Notes: generated from the letters alone by a model not told the origin. 64,000 nucleotides of DNA from Mesobacterium pallidum (GCF_019966535.1 NZ_JAIMID010000010.1:123905-187904), one strand, 5' to 3'. Positions 25,603 through 35,161 are shown, counted from the stretch's first letter. Program-made: numbers and translations.

Positions 25603-27246
25603 ATGGAACCATTGTTCGGGCAGTCCCTGATGCGGCCGCTTCTGCTGTCGATCATCAACGAACACGGCGCGGTTGCGAATTCCGGGTGCAAGGTGATCTG
25701 GCGCGACCTTGACGGAACGGTGAAACGCGCGACCTTCGCCGAGGTGAACGCCCGCTCCAAGCAATTGGCCAACGCGCTGACGGCGCGCGGCCTGACGCTG
25801 GGCAGTCGCGGCACCACGATCGCGTGGAACACCCAGCGCCACCTCGAGCTGTTCCATGGCCTGACGGGCATCGGCGCGGCGATCCATACCACCAACCCGC
25901 GGCTGGCCGCCGACCAGATGAACTTTGTCATCAACGACGGAGGCGGAGAGATCCTGTTCTTCGACGCGGACATGCTGCCCCGTGTCGAAGAGATCGCGGC
26001 CGACCTGACCCGGATCCGGGAATTCGTGGTCCTTGCCGACCGGGCCGACATGCCTGAAAGCGCGACACTTGACCTGACCTGTTACGAGGACATGATCGCC
26101 GGCGAGGCCCCGGCGTTCGACTGGCCCGAGTTCGACGAACGGACGGCGGCCACGATCTGCTATACCTCCGGCACGACGGGCCTGCCCAAGGGCGTGGTCT
26201 ATGCGCACCGCGACTGTTTCCTGCAGACCATGACCCTGTGCTCGGTCGCCTGGCTGCCGGTGCCGGCGGCGAACCCGCTGGTGATGATGCCGCTGGCCCC
26301 GATGTTCCATTCCTCGGCCTGGAACTACCCGTTCGGGGCCTTCTACGCCGGGGCCAACCTCGTGCTGTCCGGGCGTGACATGACGTCCGATTCGGTCCTG
26401 CACCTGATGCGGGCCGAGGATGTGACCAACCTCGCCACCGCGTCGTCGGTGATGATGGGGCTGCTGCAGCACGTCGACGCGACGGGCGGCGATTTCGGCA
26501 AGCTCGAAAGCCTCATCACCGCCTCCACGGGGATGCCGGCGCATATCATCGAACGTCTCGAGACCGAGTTCGGGATCGAAACGGCGCACAACTGGGGCAT
26601 GACCGAGATCATGTTCGGCTCGACCGGCAAGTTGTCGGGCAGCGAGGCCGCGCTGCCGCTGGCCGGGAAGCTGAAATACAAGACGACCGACGGGCGCCAG
26701 ACGCCGGGGATGACCTTCAGGCTGGTCGATGACGACGGGCAGCCGGTGCCGCATGACGGCAAGTCGCAGGGCCACCTGCGGGTCAAGGCGCTGTGGTCGA
26801 CCAAGAGCTATCTCAACAAGCCGGACGGCTCGGCCACGGATGCGGACGGGTGGCTGATCACCGGCGACATCGCGACGATCGATCCCAAGGGCTACATGAA
26901 GATCGTCGATCGGGCCAAGGACCTGATCAAGTCCGGCGGCGAGTGGATTGCCTCGATCGACCTCGAGAACGCCGCGCTGTCGCACCCGGGTGTGGCGCAG
27001 GTCGCCGCGATTGCGGTCGATCACGACAAGTTCCAGGAACGGCCGTTGCTGGTGGTCGTGCCCAAACCCGGCGCGACGGTGACCGAGCGGGAGATCCTCG
27101 ACATCATGCGTCCGAAGATGGCGAAGTGGTGGCTGCCGGAAGCGGTGGTCTTCGTCGACCGGGTCGAGGTGAACGCGAACGGCAAGATCCGCAAGAACCT
27201 GCTGCGTGATACCTACAGGCAGTACCTCACGCAGGGGGTGTGCTGA
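25603..27246 (+). CDS. AMP-forming acyl-CoA synthetase, AlkK-like
   Basis: A 547-residue ANL ligase. [18 protein letters not shown] lies near residue 185, [15 protein letters not shown] is typical of the AlkK/medium-chain ligase group, NWGMTE and [15 protein letters not shown] are present, and the catalytic Lys is in [12 protein letters not shown] at the C-terminus. It makes acyl-CoA from a medium-chain or cyclic acid, ATP and CoA. ATG 25603 with GGGGGAGGA is chosen over an upstream frame extension that overlaps the VOC gene. Second gene of a two-gene operon ending at the 16-bp tandem repeat. Confidence 0.92.
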   Translation: MEPLFGQSLMRPLLLSIINEHGAVANSGCKVIWRDLDGTVKRATFAEVNARSKQLANALTARGLTLGSRGTTIAWNTQRHLELFHGLTGIGAAIHTTNPRLAADQMNFVINDGGGEILFFDADMLPRVEEIAADLTRIREFVVLADRADMPESATLDLTCYEDMIAGEAPAFDWPEFDERTAATICYTSGTTGLPKGVVYAHRDCFLQTMTLCSVAWLPVPAANPLVMMPLAPMFHSSAWNYPFGAFYAGANLVLSGRDMTSDSVLHLMRAEDVTNLATASSVMMGLLQHVDATGGDFGKLESLITASTGMPAHIIERLETEFGIETAHNWGMTEIMFGSTGKLSGSEAALPLAGKLKYKTTDGRQTPGMTFRLVDDDGQPVPHDGKSQGHLRVKALWSTKSYLNKPDGSATDADGWLITGDIATIDPKGYMKIVDRAKDLIKSGGEWIASIDLENAALSHPGVAQVAAIAVDHDKFQERPLLVVVPKPGATVTEREILDIMRPKMAKWWLPEAVVFVDRVEVNANGKIRKNLLRDTYRQYLTQGVC

Positions 27247-27291
27247 TCGCGCGCCCTGCCGGCCCGGCCGCGCATGGTCCCGGCTGATCCC

Positions 27292-27355
27292 GGTACGCGC
27301 GGGGCCCGATACGCGCGGGGCCCGATACGCGCGGGGCCCGATACGCGCGGGGCCC
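27292..27355. repeat. four tandem copies of a 16-bp GC-rich unit
   Basis: The unit GATACGCGCGGGGCCC occurs three times exactly, preceded by one copy with GGTACG. It fills part of the 153-base gap between two convergent ligase genes. Each unit carries a GGGCCC palindrome, so the block can fold or slip. No spacers, so not a CRISPR array. Confidence 0.9.
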
Positions 27356-27399
27356 GAGCGGCCGGGGCAGGCCGTTCGAACCCTCCTGCGTCGCGATGA

Positions 27400-28959
27400 T
27401 CAGCCGATCTTCCGGTCGCGGCCGTCCCAGAACGGATCGCGCAGCACATTCTTCTGGATCTTTCCCGCCGGGCCGACCGGCAGGGGATCGGTCTGGAACG
27501 AAATGCTCTTGGGACATTTGTAGCCGCCGATGCGTGTGCGGCAATGGGCGATCAGGCCGGCCTGGTCCGCCGCATGGCCGGGGCGCAGGACCACGACAGC
27601 ATGAACCGCCTCGCCCCATTCCTCGGACGGGATGCCGATGACGGCGCATTCCATGACCGCCGGATGGGCGTAGAGCGCACGCTCGACCTCGATAGAATAG
27701 ACGTTCTCGCCGCCGGTCACGATCATGTCCTTCACGCGGTCCGCGACATAGAGATAGCCGTCGGCATCCACGTGCCCCGCATCGCCGGAATGCATCCACC
27801 CGTCCTTCAACGCCGCCGCCGTCGCCGCAGCCTTGCCGAGGTATCCGGCCATGAGATAGTCCGACTTCATCAGGATTTCGCCGGTCTCGCCGACAGGCAG
27901 CTCGGTCCCGGTTTCGGGGTCGGCGATGCGGATCTCGACGCCCGGCGCAGGCTGGCCGCAGGCGCCGATGCGGTGCGCCTTGGGGCCGTCGAAGACGTGG
28001 TCGCGCCAGCGCAGCATCGTCGCGAAGCCGCCCGTCTCGGTCATCCCGTAAATCTGGTAGAAGCGCCAGCCGGGCAGTTTGCGTGCGGCTTCCTCCATCA
28101 GCTCGCGCGGCATGGGAGAGCCGCCATAGACCAGCGTACGAAGCGAGGACAGGTCGTGCTGCGCAAAATCCGCGTGGTTCAGCATCATCGTGATCATCGT
28201 CGGCACCATCACCGCATTGGTGACCCGGTGGGTGCTGATCGCACGCATCATCGCCACCGGCTCGAACTTGGGCAGGACCACATGCGTGCCGCCGGCCAGC
28301 GTGATGTAAAGCGCGGGGTTCGCGGCAGAGAAATGGAAGAACCCGCCGACATAGGCGAAACTCAGATCCTCGACATCCGGCAACATGGCAAGGTAGGCAA
28401 CGGTCGCCTCGCAAAGCGCCTGGTGCGTAAAGACGACGCCCTTGGGATCGCCCGTCGTCCCTCCGGTGTAGAAGACGGCGTAGACGTCATCGCCCGCGCG
28501 CCCCGCATCCGGGCCCGGTTCCGTCGTGGCAATGAGGTCCTCGTAGGACAGCATCCCCTCGGGCGTCTCGCCTTCGCCCATGTAGATCACGGCCTTCAGC
28601 GCAAAGCGGGCGGCAAGGTCGCGGGCCTGGTCGACGAAATCGGTGCCGACGAACAGCACCTGCGCCCGGCAATCGTTCAGGGCATAGAGGTTTTCCGCAG
28701 CCGACCAGCGCACGTTCATCGGCGCAAAGCATCCGCCGGCGTAGGGTATGGCGAAGAACAGCTCCACGTAGCGGTCCGAGTTCATCGACAGGACGGCGAC
28801 AAAGGCATCGCGGTCGAGGCCGAGCCGCGCGAGGGCCGTGCCCATCCGCGCCGCCCGGTCGGCAAAGCGCGTCCAGTCCTGCTGCCGGTCCTGGTAGACA
28901 GTCGCGGTTCCGGCGGGGTTGGCCATGCGGGCCTGCCGCATGAACTGTGTGATTTGCAT
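27400..28959 (-). CDS. AMP-forming acyl-CoA synthetase
   Basis: A 519-residue ANL ligase. The signature is FYTGGTTGDPKGVVF near residue 165 (Gly in place of the usual Ser), followed by YQIYGMTETGG, DGYLYVADRVKDMIVTGGENVY and GPAGKIQKNVL with the catalytic Lys. It belongs to the same superfamily as the ligase across the tandem repeat but is clearly not a recent copy. ATG 28959 follows CAGGGAGGA; a 14-codon extension to 29001 enters the promoter. Single gene, divergent from the racemase/dehydrogenase pair, with a shared TAAAGTAAACTAG element in the gap. Confidence 0.92.
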   Translation of the reverse strand: MQITQFMRQARMANPAGTATVYQDRQQDWTRFADRAARMGTALARLGLDRDAFVAVLSMNSDRYVELFFAIPYAGGCFAPMNVRWSAAENLYALNDCRAQVLFVGTDFVDQARDLAARFALKAVIYMGEGETPEGMLSYEDLIATTEPGPDAGRAGDDVYAVFYTGGTTGDPKGVVFTHQALCEATVAYLAMLPDVEDLSFAYVGGFFHFSAANPALYITLAGGTHVVLPKFEPVAMMRAISTHRVTNAVMVPTMITMMLNHADFAQHDLSSLRTLVYGGSPMPRELMEEAARKLPGWRFYQIYGMTETGGFATMLRWRDHVFDGPKAHRIGACGQPAPGVEIRIADPETGTELPVGETGEILMKSDYLMAGYLGKAAATAAALKDGWMHSGDAGHVDADGYLYVADRVKDMIVTGGENVYSIEVERALYAHPAVMECAVIGIPSEEWGEAVHAVVVLRPGHAADQAGLIAHCRTRIGGYKCPKSISFQTDPLPVGPAGKIQKNVLRDPFWDGRDRKIG

Positions 28960-29007
28960 GTGTCGTCCTCCCTGCCATTCGGACTTGTGCCGTGGCCTCA
29001 ATTTAGG

Positions 29008-29036
29008 TTAGCTTGATTAAAGTAAACTAGCGAACG
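29008..29036. promoter_or_regulatory. TAAAGTAAACTAG element between ligase and racemase (site D2)
   Basis: TAAAGTAAACTAG at 29018-29030 matches D1 at 11 of 13 positions. The preceding GTTAGCTTGATTA is almost the same as GTTAGCTAGATTA at 61141. It lies 30 bases ahead of the racemase start. Confidence 0.45.
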
Positions 29037-29059
29037 ACAATCTGATCAACAGGAAATCC

Positions 29060-30169
29060 ATGGCCGGACCCCTTTCAGACGTAAGAATCGTCGAGATGTC
29101 GGCGCAGGGCCCCGCCCCTTTCGCCGGCGCCCTGCTGGCCGATTTCGGCGCGGACGTCGTGGTCATCGACCGGCCGCAGCAAAGCGGCTGGACCCCCGAC
29201 GTGGCGCGCAAGTACGACTTTTACATGCGCAACAAGCGGTCCGTCGGGATCGACCTGAAGTCCGATGCGGGCCGAGCGCAGGCGCTTGCGCTGATCGGCA
29301 AGGCGGACGTGCTGATCGAAGGCTATCGGCCGGGCGTGATGGAACGGCTCGGGCTGGGCCCGGACGCCTGTCTTGCGGCCAATCCGGCGCTTGTCTACGG
29401 GCGCATGACCGGATGGGGCCAGGATGGGCCGATGGCGCAGGAGGCGGGGCACGACATCAATTACCTCGCGCTGACCGGCGCCCTGCATGCGATCGGGCAG
29501 GCAGATGCGCCGCCGCCGCCGCCGCTGAACCTCGTGGCCGATCTGGGCGGCGGGGGCATGTTCCTGGTCATGGGCATCCTGACCGCCCTGCACGAGGCGC
29601 GCAACAGCGGGCAGGGGCAGGTCGTGGATTGCGCGATGATCGACGGGGTGGCCCAGCTGATGTCCGCGTTCCAGGCGTTCCGACAGCAGGGCAGCTGGTC
29701 GGGCAACCGGCAGGACAACATCGTCGATGGCGGCGCGCCGCAGTTCGGCACATTCGAGACAAAGGACGGCAAGTACGTCGCGCTGGGCGCGATGGAGCCG
29801 AAGTTCTGGGCCAACCTTCTGGCGGTTCTGGGCCTGCGCGAAGACGAGATCCCCAGCCGCGACGACCGCGCCAACTGGCCCGCGCTGCGCAGCCTCTTCG
29901 CCGGGCTCTTCCGCAGCCGCACCCGGGACGAATGGGTTGCCGCGATGACGGGCAAGGATGCCTGTTTCGCGCCGGTCCTGTCCATAGACGAGGCCTGGTC
30001 GCATCCGCAGATGACCGCCCGCGCGACGTTTGGAGAGATGGACGGGCTGCGCTATCCGAACCCGGCACCAAGACTGAGCCGCACGCCGGGCAGGCATCGC
30101 GCCCCAGCGCCCGAGCCCGGGGCGCAGACGGAGGAAGTGATCGCGGACTGGCTGGGAGACACAGCATGA
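29060..30169 (+). CDS. alpha-methylacyl-CoA racemase-like CaiB/BaiF protein
   Basis: A 369-residue protein of the AMACR subgroup of CoA-transferase family III. The AMACR-type signature EAGHDINYLALTGAL (catalytic His) is near residue 125, and GQGQVVDCAMIDG carries the Asp near 195. These enzymes interconvert 2R and 2S methyl-branched acyl-CoAs so that the S form can enter beta-oxidation. The stop overlaps the start of an acyl-CoA dehydrogenase (ATGA), which strongly supports supply of a 2-methylacyl or cyclic acyl-CoA to that enzyme. A run of Pro (APPPPPLN) after the signature is unusual. Start ATG 29060 directly follows AGGAAATCC. Confidence 0.88.
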   Translation: MAGPLSDVRIVEMSAQGPAPFAGALLADFGADVVVIDRPQQSGWTPDVARKYDFYMRNKRSVGIDLKSDAGRAQALALIGKADVLIEGYRPGVMERLGLGPDACLAANPALVYGRMTGWGQDGPMAQEAGHDINYLALTGALHAIGQADAPPPPPLNLVADLGGGGMFLVMGILTALHEARNSGQGQVVDCAMIDGVAQLMSAFQAFRQQGSWSGNRQDNIVDGGAPQFGTFETKDGKYVALGAMEPKFWANLLAVLGLREDEIPSRDDRANWPALRSLFAGLFRSRTRDEWVAAMTGKDACFAPVLSIDEAWSHPQMTARATFGEMDGLRYPNPAPRLSRTPGRHRAPAPEPGAQTEEVIADWLGDTA

Positions 30170-31311
30170 TATTCAACGAGGACCAGCTGGCACTCAAGGA
30201 CGCGGCAGAGCGGTTTGCCCGGGACGTGCTGCTGCCCGGCTACCAAAGGCGCGAACACGAGGCGATGCCGCGGGATCTGGCGCGCGAGATGGGCGCGCTT
30301 GGCCTGCTTGGCACCGACCTGCCCGAGGAGGTCGGCGGGCTTGGCGAAAGTTCGATCACCACGGGCATGGTGGCCGAGGCGCTGGCCCTTGGCGACTTCA
30401 ACATGGCCGCGCTGCCGGTGAACATCTCGCTCAATGCCGCTGTCCTGTTGCAGCACGGCACGCGGGACATCATCGACGAATGGGTGCCGCAGATGATTTC
30501 GGGCGACAAGCTCATGGCGATCTGCCTGACCGAGCCGCGCGGCGGATCGGACGCGGCCCATGTCTCGCTGCGGGCGACAAGGAAAGGGTCGGACTATGTC
30601 CTGAAGGGCGAAAAGACCTCGATCACCTTCGCGGATTGCGCCGACATCTTCATCGTGTTCGCCCGGACCGGCAGCCCCGAGGATGGCGCGCGTGGCGTTT
30701 CGGCCTTCTTCATTCCCGAGGGCACGCCCGGCATCGAGCGGCTCAAGTTCGAGGACGTCGGCCACCGGGTCGTCGGGCGCGGCTCGCTCTTCTTCGACGA
30801 CGTTGTGGTGCCCGAATGGTGCCGCCTGGGCCCCGAAGGGTCGGGCTTTACGCAGGTCATGCATGGGTTCGACTACTCCCGGGCGCTCATCGCGCTGGAA
30901 TGTGCGGGCGCGGCGCAGGCATCGCTGGACGAGACCTGGGGCTACGTCAAGGAACGGGAGGCCTTCGGCCGGCCCATCGGCCAGTTCCAGGGCGTGAGCT
31001 TTCCGCTGGCCGAGGGCGAATCCCACATCATGGCCATTCGACAGCTCGCCTATCATACGCTCGAGCTGCGCGAGGCCGGGATGCCGCATACGGCCGAGGC
31101 GGCGATGTGCAAGTGGATGGGGCCGCGCTATGCCTTCGAGGCCATCCACAACTGCATTCTGATGTCGGGGCACTACGGCTATTCCTTCGATCTCCCGCAC
31201 CAGCAACGGATGCGCGACGTGATGGGGCTGGAAATCGGCGACGGTACGGCCGGCATTATGAAGCAGGTCATCGCGCGCCAGAAGATCGGGCGGATCGCCG
31301 TGCCCTATTGA
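30166..31311 (+). CDS. acyl-CoA dehydrogenase with Asp at the usual catalytic Glu position
   Basis: A 381-residue acyl-CoA dehydrogenase. CLTEPRGGSDAAHV, LKGEKTSITFADCAD and the middle beta-domain are normal. Near the C-terminus the segment that usually reads IYEGTxEI is EIGDGTAGIMK, placing Asp where short/medium-chain enzymes have the base Glu; the alternative Glu of LCAD/IVD enzymes is also absent (GFDYSRALIAL). Asp in this role is, to my knowledge, found in some cyclohexane-type acyl-CoA dehydrogenases, which would fit the BadH/BadI genes at 51-53 kb. It is translationally coupled to the racemase. Substrate is inferred, family is firm. Confidence 0.88.
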   Translation: MIFNEDQLALKDAAERFARDVLLPGYQRREHEAMPRDLAREMGALGLLGTDLPEEVGGLGESSITTGMVAEALALGDFNMAALPVNISLNAAVLLQHGTRDIIDEWVPQMISGDKLMAICLTEPRGGSDAAHVSLRATRKGSDYVLKGEKTSITFADCADIFIVFARTGSPEDGARGVSAFFIPEGTPGIERLKFEDVGHRVVGRGSLFFDDVVVPEWCRLGPEGSGFTQVMHGFDYSRALIALECAGAAQASLDETWGYVKEREAFGRPIGQFQGVSFPLAEGESHIMAIRQLAYHTLELREAGMPHTAEAAMCKWMGPRYAFEAIHNCILMSGHYGYSFDLPHQQRMRDVMGLEIGDGTAGIMKQVIARQKIGRIAVPY

Positions 31312-31431
31312 GCGGTGCATCCGCGACGGACACACTAACGATTTCGGATTTTGAATGGGCAGATCGACCTACGAAGCCCTCAGCCGCCAGATTTGGTTCG
31401 CTACCTCACAAAATCCTTTCCGCAAGCAAAC

Positions 31432-31455
31432 AAATACGCTAATGTACTATAAATG
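31432..31455. promoter_or_regulatory. TACnnTACTATAAATG element ahead of the ABC operon (site C1)
   Basis: TAATGTACTATAAATG (31440-31455) matches the 41504 element TACCATACTATAAATG at 13 of 16 positions. It could be an operator or part of a -10 region. The rest of the 272-base gap before the binding-protein gene shows no gene. Confidence 0.45.
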
Positions 31456-31583
31456 AGGCTTCATATCTTTCGCGTGAGGGCCATGCGCTTCGGGGAGGGG
31501 CGGTCGGGTCACCCATCACGCGGAACCGAGTGAAGCCTCGGACATGAAATGGCGAAACGGGATCGCCACAAGGGGAGGACACC

Positions 31584-32768
31584 ATGTCATTCAAGAAAAA
31601 ACTGCTTGCGGCTTCGGCCTTGACGGCAATCGGTCTGGCCGCGCCGGCCTTGGCCGAGGTCAAGATCGGCTACCTGTCGGACCTGTCCGGCGGCTCGTCG
31701 GCCCTGACCGGCAAGAGCTCTCAGGTCGCGATCGAGATGGCCATCGAGGATTTCGGCGGCACGGTGAACGGTGAGCCGATCGAGCTTCTGGTTGCGGATC
31801 AGCTGAACAAGCCCGACGTCGGACTGGGCATCGCGCGGGAATGGATCGACGTCGAGAACGTCGACATGATCTTCTCGGTCGACAACTCTGCCGTGGCGCT
31901 CGCGGTAAGCCCGCTTGCCGCAGAGAACAACACGATGTTCATCACCGGCGCGTCGTCCACCGCGATGACCAACGACAGCTGCCAGCCCTACCAGGTGCAG
32001 ATGCTGATGGACACCTACGGCCTGGCCCGCGCAATCACCGTGCCGCTGGTCGAGGACGGGCTGGGCAACTGGTTCTTCATCACCATCGACTATGCTTTCG
32101 GTCATGACCTCGAAGCCAAGGGCGTCGACGGCATCAAGTCCGTTGGCGGCAACGTGGTGGGTACGGTGCGGCACTCGCCGCAGGCCACCGATTTCTCGGC
32201 CTTCCTGCTGGAAGCGACGGCAAAGGGCGCCGACACGATCGGCATGGCCACCTTTGGCCCGGCGCAGATTGCCATCGTCAAGCAGGCGGCGGAATTCGGG
32301 ATCGACCTGCCGCTGGTGCCCTATTTCATGTCGATCGAGGACATCAATTCGGCCGGGATCGAGAACCTGCAGGGCGTGCGCGGCGCGATCCAGTTCTACT
32401 GGGACGAAAACGACGCCACCCGCGCCTTCGCCAAGCGGTTCGAAGAGCGCTACAGCCGCCCGCCGACCTTCACGAACGCGATGCACTACGAGATGATCAC
32501 GCATTACCTCAAGGCCGTGGAAGCGGCCGGCACGGACGAGGCGGAAGCGGTCAACGCCAAGCTGCGCGAAATGCCCATCGCGCTGATCAACGGGGCCACC
32601 GGTTCGATCCGCGCGGACGGCCGGGTCTCGCGCCCGATGTACACCTACCGTACCAAGTCCTCGGACGAGATGACGGGCAAGTGGGACTTCCTCGAACTGA
32701 CCGGCATGGCAGAGGGCGACAGCCTGCTGCTCCCGGCCGAGGAGAGCACCTGCGCACTGCTGAAGTAA
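31584..32768 (+). CDS. Liv-type ABC transporter substrate-binding protein 1
   Basis: A 394-residue periplasmic binding protein of the branched-chain-amino-acid family. The signal peptide (1-24) ends ALA before EVKIGYLSDLSGG. The fold's marks are SSQVAIEMAIEDFGG, FITGASSTAMTNDSC, FGHDLEAKGVDG and HSPQATDFSAFLL. In this catabolic setting such proteins bind aromatic or alicyclic acids as often as amino acids. First gene of a six-gene operon; a strong hairpin lies between it and the ATPase gene. It is a clear paralogue of the protein at 36297, sharing for example FYWDENDATRAF and RPPTFTNA. Confidence 0.92.
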   Translation: MSFKKKLLAASALTAIGLAAPALAEVKIGYLSDLSGGSSALTGKSSQVAIEMAIEDFGGTVNGEPIELLVADQLNKPDVGLGIAREWIDVENVDMIFSVDNSAVALAVSPLAAENNTMFITGASSTAMTNDSCQPYQVQMLMDTYGLARAITVPLVEDGLGNWFFITIDYAFGHDLEAKGVDGIKSVGGNVVGTVRHSPQATDFSAFLLEATAKGADTIGMATFGPAQIAIVKQAAEFGIDLPLVPYFMSIEDINSAGIENLQGVRGAIQFYWDENDATRAFAKRFEERYSRPPTFTNAMHYEMITHYLKAVEAAGTDEAEAVNAKLREMPIALINGATGSIRADGRVSRPMYTYRTKSSDEMTGKWDFLELTGMAEGDSLLLPAEESTCALLK

Positions 32769-32784
32769 CGTGACAAGACTGACC

Positions 32785-32812
32785 CGCCGGGCCGGAATGT
32801 TCCGGCCCGGCG
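32785..32812 (+). other. intra-operon hairpin after the binding-protein gene
   Basis: A perfect 13-bp GC-rich stem (32785-32797 with 32800-32812) with a two-base gap, no T-run. In ABC operons such stems protect the binding-protein part of the mRNA or attenuate the transporter genes, giving more binding protein than membrane complex. Confidence 0.65.
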
Positions 32813-32837
32813 AGTTCGCATAAGGGGAGCGAGCGAC

Positions 32838-33590
32838 GTGGCGGATTACGTACTGCAGGCCAAGGGCATCACCAAGAGTTTCGGCGCCTTCAAGGCGGTG
32901 GATACAGTCGACCTGGATATCGAGAAGGGCGAGATCCACGCCATGATCGGACCCAACGGCGCCGGAAAGACGACCTGCTTCAACCTTCTGACCGGAGACC
33001 TGCCGCTGACATCAGGCACGATCCATCTCGAGGGTCGGAACATCTCGGGCATGTCGATGGACCGGATCGCACGGCGGGGGCTGGTGCGCAGCTATCAGAT
33101 CTCTTCGATCTTTCCGGACTTCACCGTGCTCAACAACGTGCGGTTCGCGTTGCAGCGCAAGCGGGGGCAAAGCCTCGACTTCTGGCGCTCGGAACGCACG
33201 CTTGACGATCTGAACGCGCGCGCGCTCGAACTGCTCGAGGATCTCGGGCTGGCCGATGTGGCGGGCGAAAGGGCGGCCGAGCTGTCCTATGGCAAGAAGC
33301 GTGCGCTCGAGATCGCGACCACGCTGGCCCTCGATCCCTCGGTCCTGCTGCTGGACGAGCCGACCTCGGGCATGGGGCGCGAAGATATCGGCCGCGTGGT
33401 CGACCTGATCCGCAAGGTGGCCAAGGGCCGGACCGTGCTGATGGTCGAACACAACCTGTCGGTCGTCGAGGGTCTGTGCGACCGGATCACCGTGCTGGCC
33501 CGGGGCCAGGTCATCGCGCGCGGCCGCTATGCCGAAGTCGCCAAGGACCCGCTGGTGGTCGAAGCCTATCTGGGAGCGGCACATGCTTGA
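32838..33590 (+). CDS. livG: ABC transporter ATPase (LivG-like)
   Basis: A 250-residue ATPase. Walker A GPNGAGKTT is near residue 38, the signature motif LSYGKKRALEIA near 153, Walker B LLLDEPTSGM near 173, and the switch His in VEHN. It has the longer loop between Walker A and signature that marks LivG. The start is GTG 32838 after GGGGAGCGAG. It overlaps livF by 8 bases. It powers import by the LivHM channel. Confidence 0.93.
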   Translation: MADYVLQAKGITKSFGAFKAVDTVDLDIEKGEIHAMIGPNGAGKTTCFNLLTGDLPLTSGTIHLEGRNISGMSMDRIARRGLVRSYQISSIFPDFTVLNNVRFALQRKRGQSLDFWRSERTLDDLNARALELLEDLGLADVAGERAAELSYGKKRALEIATTLALDPSVLLLDEPTSGMGREDIGRVVDLIRKVAKGRTVLMVEHNLSVVEGLCDRITVLARGQVIARGRYAEVAKDPLVVEAYLGAAHA

Positions 33591-34275
33591 TATTGCAGAT
33601 CTCGACGCCTGGTACGGCGAAAGCCACGTCCTGCACGGGCTGAACATGCAGGTGCCGGACGGTAAGGTCGTGTCCCTGCTCGGTCGCAACGGCGCGGGCA
33701 AGACGACGACGATGCGCACCATCATGGGTCTGATGGGCAAGGTGCGGGGCCGGCTCTCCTACGAAGGGACCGACCTGCTCAAGCTCCGCCCCGACCAGGT
33801 GGCGCGCAAGGGCATCGCCCTGTGCCCCGAGGATCGGGCAATCTTTCCGTCGCTGTCGGTGCACGAGAACCTGATGCTGCCGCCGATCATCGCCCAGGGT
33901 GGCATGTCGGTCGAGCACATCTACGAGCTGTTTCCCAACATCAAGGAACGCAGCAGCAGCCGCGGCACGCAATTGTCGGGTGGCGAGCAGCAGATGCTCG
34001 CGATCGCCCGCATCCTGCGCACCGGTGCCAAATTCCTGCTGCTGGACGAGCCGACCGAAGGACTTGCGCCGGTCATCGTCCAGCAGATCTCGCGCACGCT
34101 CGCCGAGATCAAGGAGATGGGCTACACCATCCTGCTGGTCGAGCAGAATGCCCATTTCGTGCAGGGCATCGCGGATATCCACTACCTGATCGAGAACGGC
34201 CACATCGTGGACCGGCTCGAGGCCGGCGAGTTCGAAAAGAACATCGCCAAGGTCGACAAACTTCTGGGACTGTGA
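33583..34275 (+). CDS. livF: ABC transporter ATPase (LivF-like)
   Basis: A 230-residue ATPase, the shorter of the pair. Walker A GRNGAGKTTTM is near residue 37, LSGGEQQMLAIAR near 135, Walker B LLLDEPTEGLAP near 157 and the switch His is replaced by Gln in VEQNAHF, as in many LivF proteins. ATG 33583 overlaps the livG stop, giving strict coupling. It forms the ATPase heterodimer with LivG. Confidence 0.93.
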   Translation: MLDIADLDAWYGESHVLHGLNMQVPDGKVVSLLGRNGAGKTTTMRTIMGLMGKVRGRLSYEGTDLLKLRPDQVARKGIALCPEDRAIFPSLSVHENLMLPPIIAQGGMSVEHIYELFPNIKERSSSRGTQLSGGEQQMLAIARILRTGAKFLLLDEPTEGLAPVIVQQISRTLAEIKEMGYTILLVEQNAHFVQGIADIHYLIENGHIVDRLEAGEFEKNIAKVDKLLGL

Positions 34276-34285
34276 GGGGCGCGCC

Positions 34286-35161
34286 ATGGATTTCAACCTG
34301 AATCTCATCCTCGGCCAGATGGTCCTTGGCCTCGTGAACGGGGCGTTCTACGCCATCCTGTCGCTGGGGCTGTCCATCATTTTCGGTCTGCTCGGGGTCA
34401 TCAACTTTGCGCATGGCGTGTTCTTCATGCTGGGCGCCTTTGCCGCCTACATGCTGAGCGAGGTCTTCGGCATCGGCTACTGGCCCGCGCTCATCCTGGT
34501 GCCGCTGATGATCGGCGCGCTGGGCGTGGTGGTCGAAGTGACGCTGATCCGAAGCCTCTACAAGCTAGATCACCTCTATGGCCTGCTTCTGACCCTCGGG
34601 CTCGCCTTCGCGATCGAGGGGCTGATCCGCATCGTGTTCGGGCCGCAGGGCCTGCCCTACAGCATCCCTGATTCGCTGCGGGGCGCGATCAATCTCGGTT
34701 TCATGTTCCTGCCCTACTACCGGGCCTGGGTCGTTATCGCCGGGATCATCCTGTGCCTCAGCGTCTGGCTGGTGATCGAACGAACGCCGCTCGGGGCCAA
34801 GCTGCGCGCGGCGACCGACAATCCGCAGATGGTGCAGGCCTTCGGGATCAACGTGCCGGTGATGCTGACGCTCACCTATGCCGCTGGCGTCGCACTGGCC
34901 GGCATCGGCGGGGTCATGGCCGCGCCGATCATGTCGGTCGACCCGGCCATGGGCACCAATATCGTGATCGTGGTCTTCGCGGTCGTCGTGATCGGCGGCA
35001 TGGGGTCGATCTTCGGTTCGATCCTGACCGGCCTCGCGCTGGGGCTGCTGGAAGGCTTTACAAAGGCGGTCTTCGCAGAGGCCTCATCGACCGTGATCTT
35101 CGTGGTCATGGTGATCGTTCTCATCGCGCGGCCGCGCGGCTTGTTCGGGAAAATGGCATGA
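34286..35161 (+). CDS. livH: ABC transporter permease (LivH-like)
   Basis: A 291-residue permease with about eight membrane helices. LGLVNGAFYAILSLGLSIIFG at the start and NFAHGVFFMLGAFAAY are the standard LivH segments, followed by GGMGSIFGSILTGLALGLLEG near the C-terminus (in the coupling-helix and last helices). It overlaps livM by four bases. Confidence 0.93.
   Translation: MDFNLNLILGQMVLGLVNGAFYAILSLGLSIIFGLLGVINFAHGVFFMLGAFAAYMLSEVFGIGYWPALILVPLMIGALGVVVEVTLIRSLYKLDHLYGLLLTLGLAFAIEGLIRIVFGPQGLPYSIPDSLRGAINLGFMFLPYYRAWVVIAGIILCLSVWLVIERTPLGAKLRAATDNPQMVQAFGINVPVMLTLTYAAGVALAGIGGVMAAPIMSVDPAMGTNIVIVVFAVVVIGGMGSIFGSILTGLALGLLEGFTKAVFAEASSTVIFVVMVIVLIARPRGLFGKMA

Noticed and set aside
27292..27355. 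Possible CRISPR-like array
   Set aside because: The 16-bp units touch each other with no spacers and no cas genes are near.
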